In this document: positions 60,179 through 64,000 of the stretch, in pieces | Position numbering within the stretch: position 1 is the stretch's first letter | Layout: each line of letters opens with the position of its first letter | Assembly (NCBI RefSeq): GCF_000003815.2 | Contig: NC_049980.1 | Location: 15,805,576 to 15,869,575, forward strand | Source: Branchiostoma floridae | Lineage: Eukaryota > Chordata > Leptocardii > Amphioxiformes > Branchiostomatidae | Direction: 5' to 3' | DNA length: 64,000 nucleotides | Program-made: the position numbers and the translations under genes | Notes under the pieces: generated by a model | Seen by the model: the letters and a program-made list of their open reading frames with translations, nothing else | Told to the model about the DNA's origin: nothing | The model's database searches: none

Positions 60179-61343
60179 GTGTGACCAAGGAGGTTAAAAA
60201 AAGAGAGGAGAGAGTTCCTATTGTTCCGATCTTTGCCGCGAGTGTGAATCACATCGAAGTGCTAATTACCCCAATCTGCATCTCGCCAGGCTAGTGTGGG
60301 CCTTTGTTTACGAATCAGTTTCAACATCACTTGTCCAGGAACATCGATTTGGGGCCGGGATTTCAGTGATTTTGAGGATGATTCTCATTAAATACAGCAC
60401 TACTTTTACTAAAGAAACAGATATCAATAGTGACGATACTTCGCCGGAAGCAAGTGCGAGCAGAGTTCCCCACGGGCCACAGAAATGTGTGTAACAACAA
60501 GTCACGCGGTGTAGAAGAACGCTGGGTCGGCTTTCATATCCTGGACACACGGCAAAAAAAAAAGTTTGGAGCTATTTGTAAGAAGCTTGAGAAACGCTAT
60601 GCAACTTTATTTTCAAGTCTGTCAAATTTAGATATCAAGCCATCTGTGTAAAAAAAAATTGCGTTCCTCGTGAGGCGAAAATTCCCTCAATACCAACAAG
60701 ATAAATTTCCTCGGAAATATTATCTTGCTTCCCATCATTGCCATGAACATCCACGGAGCCCTCATAGTACAAAATTCATGCATCACGAACAGCAAAAATC
60801 GATCGCGAACAGCAACAACAAATACTTATTTGCCACACCCAAGCCCTCTACTTTCGTGGAAAAAAAGTCTCTTTTGCGGGGCAAACGTAATAATGTTTTA
60901 ATAGACACATGAAGTAGAGAATATTGTTCATAATTCTGAGACAAAAAATCGGGGATACAGGGACAAAAATGCCTGTAAATTCACTCAACTTGGTCGCACA
61001 GCGCCTATCTTCATGATCGCCATCTTGGTCTCTCCACAACAGTACTGTTTGCACACGTCACCTTCGTTTCCCAAATAAGGAAATTCGCGGAAACTGCGCT
61101 CATCTCGCTCTCAGTTCGGCAACCCTCGGTCGTCCTCGGCCGGGATCGCGGCGCATGACGTCATGGCTGGGCTCATGTGATTGGCTGACACAGAAATGGC
61201 GGGAAACCCCGCGGCCATCATGGTCATCAAAGACGCACCGCCGGAGGGCGGAAACAATGGGCCCGGAGGGTCTGAACAATAGCGCGCAGCGGGGTATTAA
61301 TGGTTGAGCTCTCTCCTGTGATTTTTAACCTCCTTGGTGTGAC
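60179..61343. mobile_element. 1151-bp inverted-repeat DNA element, long member of the CAAGGAGG family
   Basis: The element at 60186-61336 begins CAAGGAGGTTAAAAA and ends with the exact reverse complement, flanked by GTGTGAC on both sides (60179-60185, 61337-61343). The left part is AT-rich with short overlapping open frames; the right 300 bases are CpG-rich with a CRE (TGACGTCA, 61156-61163), an inverted CCAAT (GATTGG) and a 28-codon frame. No transposase recognised, so nonautonomous or carrying unrelated cargo. The superfamily is not clear: 7-bp duplications are unusual. Confidence 0.75.
61196..61282 (+). other. 28-codon open frame in a CpG-rich module inside the transposon
   Basis: ATG in AGAAATGGCG to TAG at 61280-61282, encoding MAGNPAAIMVIKDAPPEGG and nine more residues. 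It follows a CRE and an inverted CCAAT box within 120 bases, so it looks like a promoter with a first coding exon. A short frame can arise by chance in GC-rich DNA; no donor clearly follows. Confidence 0.25.
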
Positions 61344-61540
61344 ATGAATAAAGCACAACATATAGGTGTTCCGCATCACCCTCAGTCCTAGGCCTTTCAT
61401 GGGTCAGATCAAGATTCTTATTCTACCCACGTTACATCTATTGTTACGTTATTAGTTTATTCATGTTAAAAAGCTAGTTGTCTGATACAATATACCTAAG
61501 CTTGCCTTACATTATGCCCGTTTTACAAAATGTTAATTGC

Positions 61541-61572
61541 AATAAACTTTGACTTGACTTGACTTGACTTTG
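61541..61572 (+). repeat. LINE-type 3' tail with (GACTT)n
   Basis: AATAAACTTTGACTTGACTT and two further GACTT units: the form of a CR1/RTE-type LINE 3' end. No coding part of the element precedes it closely. Confidence 0.45.
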
Positions 61573-61927
61573 GGCTGGTGCCTTGGCTGATATGGAATAC
61601 ACCATGTCGTATTGAATATATTCTATAATATGAAAACCTATCTTTATCATGCAGGTCATCAAAGTTCATATTAATTTTCAACTGTACAGTTTTTTCAACT
61701 ACAAAATACAATTTCTCTCAAGCAACTTGATCACTTTTGCAAATGGTCAGACATTTCAGATGGCATCCATTGTCACTGTCAAAAGATAGCACAATGCTAC
61801 AATCAGAATTGTCTGGCTGTTTACAAATCTTATCCAATTGTTTGAGCAACTTGACCTGATGTGATTTTTCTTTTAGTTTTACTGTTTAAGAACAGTTAAT
61901 GACTTCAAGCCCTTTCCTTTCACATAG

Positions 61928-64000
61928 AGGATCCTGCTGGTCAGGTCTGATCAATAGACTGAAGTGATGGCGACTGTACAGAAAACTCGTCCAGCCAAGA
62001 AGCGCACACAGGTGGAACCAGCTGCAGAGGACAGCCCTCCCCCTGCAGAACAAGGTACTGTCACCTGCAATACATCTTTACTTTAGGGCATTATTAATAT
62101 CATATTTCCATAACACATGCTTCAGCATCTTTTCTGAAGATGTGGTATAAGAACTTGAGGTTGGCTTGAGGTTGTCCTTCCCCACATACTCTACAGGGTA
62201 TAGGAATGTTGTTTTCCGCTACATTTTTTCTTTGTCTCTTTCTTCCATTTGTCATTTTTCAGCCAAATAAAGTGAAATTTTGCATGAAAGTTCCACCAGG
62301 CATTCTTTTCTTTATTCCTACCTGTTCCAGAAAAACTCTACTCTACTCTATATAGGCCTTTAGATTTATTTTATGGTTTTTCCTCATCAGTTTCAGACCA
62401 GAAATGTACAATAGGCCTGCTGTGCCTATGTTGAATGTTCCTTTGTTTTCTCCCATACTTTAGGTGTCTGGGAAGATGAGAAGGAGAAGACAGACTCAGC
62501 CTCTCGGGGAAGTCTGATATCTGTCAAGGCTGCTGAAAATGGCAACATGGCTGACACTGTGGGTGAGGAAGGTGGCCAGCCAGCTCAGGTAGGTACAAAT
62601 TCCTCCTTACTATTTGTAGGGACATCAATGTAGGGGAGAAAAAGTCACAGAAGTTACAGGACCACACTGAATACTGAGTTTGAACACTTCCATTCACCAT
62701 TTGAATATTGAGCTAGATGATCCATTTCCTCAACTCAGTCCTTCTTTTTGGTGGTAACATTGATATTGATTGATGTTTTTGTTATATACGGTAAAAAGAG
62801 GAATGTTTATGATGGTTTAAAGTTCACCATTTTTGTAGTGACGTCTTCACCAAGGATTTTAAACCACCGCAAAAATTTTGTCTCATTTTGTCTCCACAGG
62901 CTGAAGGTAGACCCACAAGTCCTGCAGGCAGGTCTCAGTCCTCCAGACCTGGCACTCCTTCCAATGACCTGGATGGAGAGAAGAAAGGAGGGAAGAAAAG
63001 GAAGAAGACCAATGCTGTCGAGCCCACTGACAGACCTGTATCAGCAACTCCCTCTGGTGGGGATGCGGCAAAAGACAAGGACCATAAAGGTATGCTAAAT
63101 CCTGGGTTGTCCATGCCCTAAAGCTTGTTCAAAATATTTGCAGTGATGTGCACAGTATTGTATCTCTATCAAATATTAATGATAATGTTGTAAAGAAAGG
63201 AAAGCTTTAGTTTGCTAATGGGACCTTGTCTTTAACCTCACTCATTATTCTTCAACAGAAGCATGGGATGAGAGCAGCATGACTTCAAGTACAGCTGACA
63301 TGACAGAAGCTAAAGGCAAAGTAAAAGAACCAGCCACAGAGATAGATGCAGACCAACCCGGGACGACACCAGTCCAGAACGGTCAGACAGACATCCCAGG
63401 CAGTGTGTCTGATCTCAAGACAACTTCAGAAGGAAGGCAGACCCCCACTCCCAAAATGACTGAAATAGACATGTCTGATGATGGAGACACGCAGAAGAAC
63501 AAGCGTAAGGCTGTGAAAGTTGACGGTACAGAGAGGCCAGGAAGTGCTGCATCCACTAAGTCTGGACAGCTGAAGAGGCCGTCCACTGCACCGATGTCCA
63601 GGCCTTCAACCTCAGACCAAGCCCAGATGAAACGGCCGAAGACTGCAGGGTCTACCCGCCCATCAACCGGTGAGCCCTGTCTATTCCAACAAAGTTCTAA
63701 GGTGACTGACATAAGAAATTGCACTTAAAAGCAAGATGCTGTGGTGAAAAGAAGATAACTAAAGCCAAGCTTATAAAATGTACTTAAGTAAGATTTGTTC
63801 CTGCTTTTCTCCTTTTGTCCATTGCCTTTTTGATGAGCTACCTACAGTTGTTATTTGGCTTTTGCTTACAGCCACTTTCCTGGATATTCCTGTCTGTTTA
63901 ATGATTTGAGTGCTTTTTGTGCTCAGATTATTATGCAATGACAAGAAAGGCTAGATTACGAGATTGATATTTGTTTACTTCTGTTGAATAGCTGGCACCA
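61928..64000 (+). CDS. 5' part of a disordered Ser/Pro/Lys-rich protein (runs off the window)
   Basis: Exons: 61928-62054 (acceptor CACATAG; ATG at 61967), 62464-62588, 62900-63089, 63259-63669, and the next starting at 63992 (acceptor GAATAG). Phases join cleanly for 272 codons. An in-frame stop and short 5' UTR precede the ATG, so the start is good. The sequence is low in hydrophobics, with a basic stretch KKGGKKRKKTN and RPxT/S repeats (RPSTAPMSRPSTS, RPKTAGSTRPSTG) that look like phosphorylation-rich linkers of cytoskeletal or ciliary proteins. I do not recognise it and no folded domain is reached before the window ends. Confidence 0.8.

Overview
The window looks like a piece of an invertebrate-chordate genome, most likely a lancelet (Branchiostoma). 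The reasons are small GT-AG exons spread over kilobases, gene content matching animal families one to one (front-end desaturase, beta-hexosaminidase, GFM2, HAUS1, C9orf85-type zinc protein, COMMD1), and a very diverse load of LINEs, SINE-like units and short inverted-repeat elements. Species assignment is inference. Three runs of N (8236-8485, 19934-20336, 27201-28076) hide sequence.

Layout, left to right. 101-564 (+): last two exons of an unrecognised helical protein. 3743-8120 (-): complete six-exon cytochrome-b5 front-end fatty acid desaturase. 8.1-17.5 kb: no gene; it holds a LINE 3' end, an element with hAT features, several palindromic micro-insertions and short inverted-repeat elements. 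17551-33875 (+): complete beta-N-acetylhexosaminidase, inflated by an L1/Tx1-like LINE, a second hAT-like copy and other insertions. 34922-44024 (-): complete 21-exon GFM2 (mitochondrial ribosome recycling GTPase), convergent with the hexosaminidase. 44207-48035 (+): complete HAUS1, sharing a 182-bp divergent promoter with GFM2. 48609-49643 (-): two-exon C9orf85/DUF2039 homologue, divergent from COMMD1 (49954-52245, +, four exons). 53054-55842 (-): nine-exon, 370-residue nuclear-looking orphan. From a promoter with two CREs, a plus-strand transcript probably starts near 56.2 kb; its coding exons begin at 61967 and run off the window. Its putative first intron holds a complete CR1-like LINE and a 1.15-kb inverted-repeat transposon.

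The genes do not form one pathway: lysosomal glycan/ganglioside breakdown, mitochondrial translation, spindle microtubule branching and lipid desaturation are housekeeping jobs packed as convergent and divergent pairs. Hexosaminidase next to and convergent with GFM2 is the arrangement I recall for human HEXB and GFM2.

Most notable: (1) the hexosaminidase has two tandem versions of the exon carrying the substrate-pocket residues, with identical phases, so that using both would shift the frame and stop translation; this suggests mutually exclusive splicing of two active-site versions from one gene. (2) A transposon family with termini CAAGGAGGTTAAAAA and 7-bp target duplications is present as one 1.15-kb copy and as tiny palindromes of 19-35 bp or bare footprints, each between 7-bp repeats. 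(3) An element with hAT features sits exactly at the junction of a 112-bp tandem duplication.
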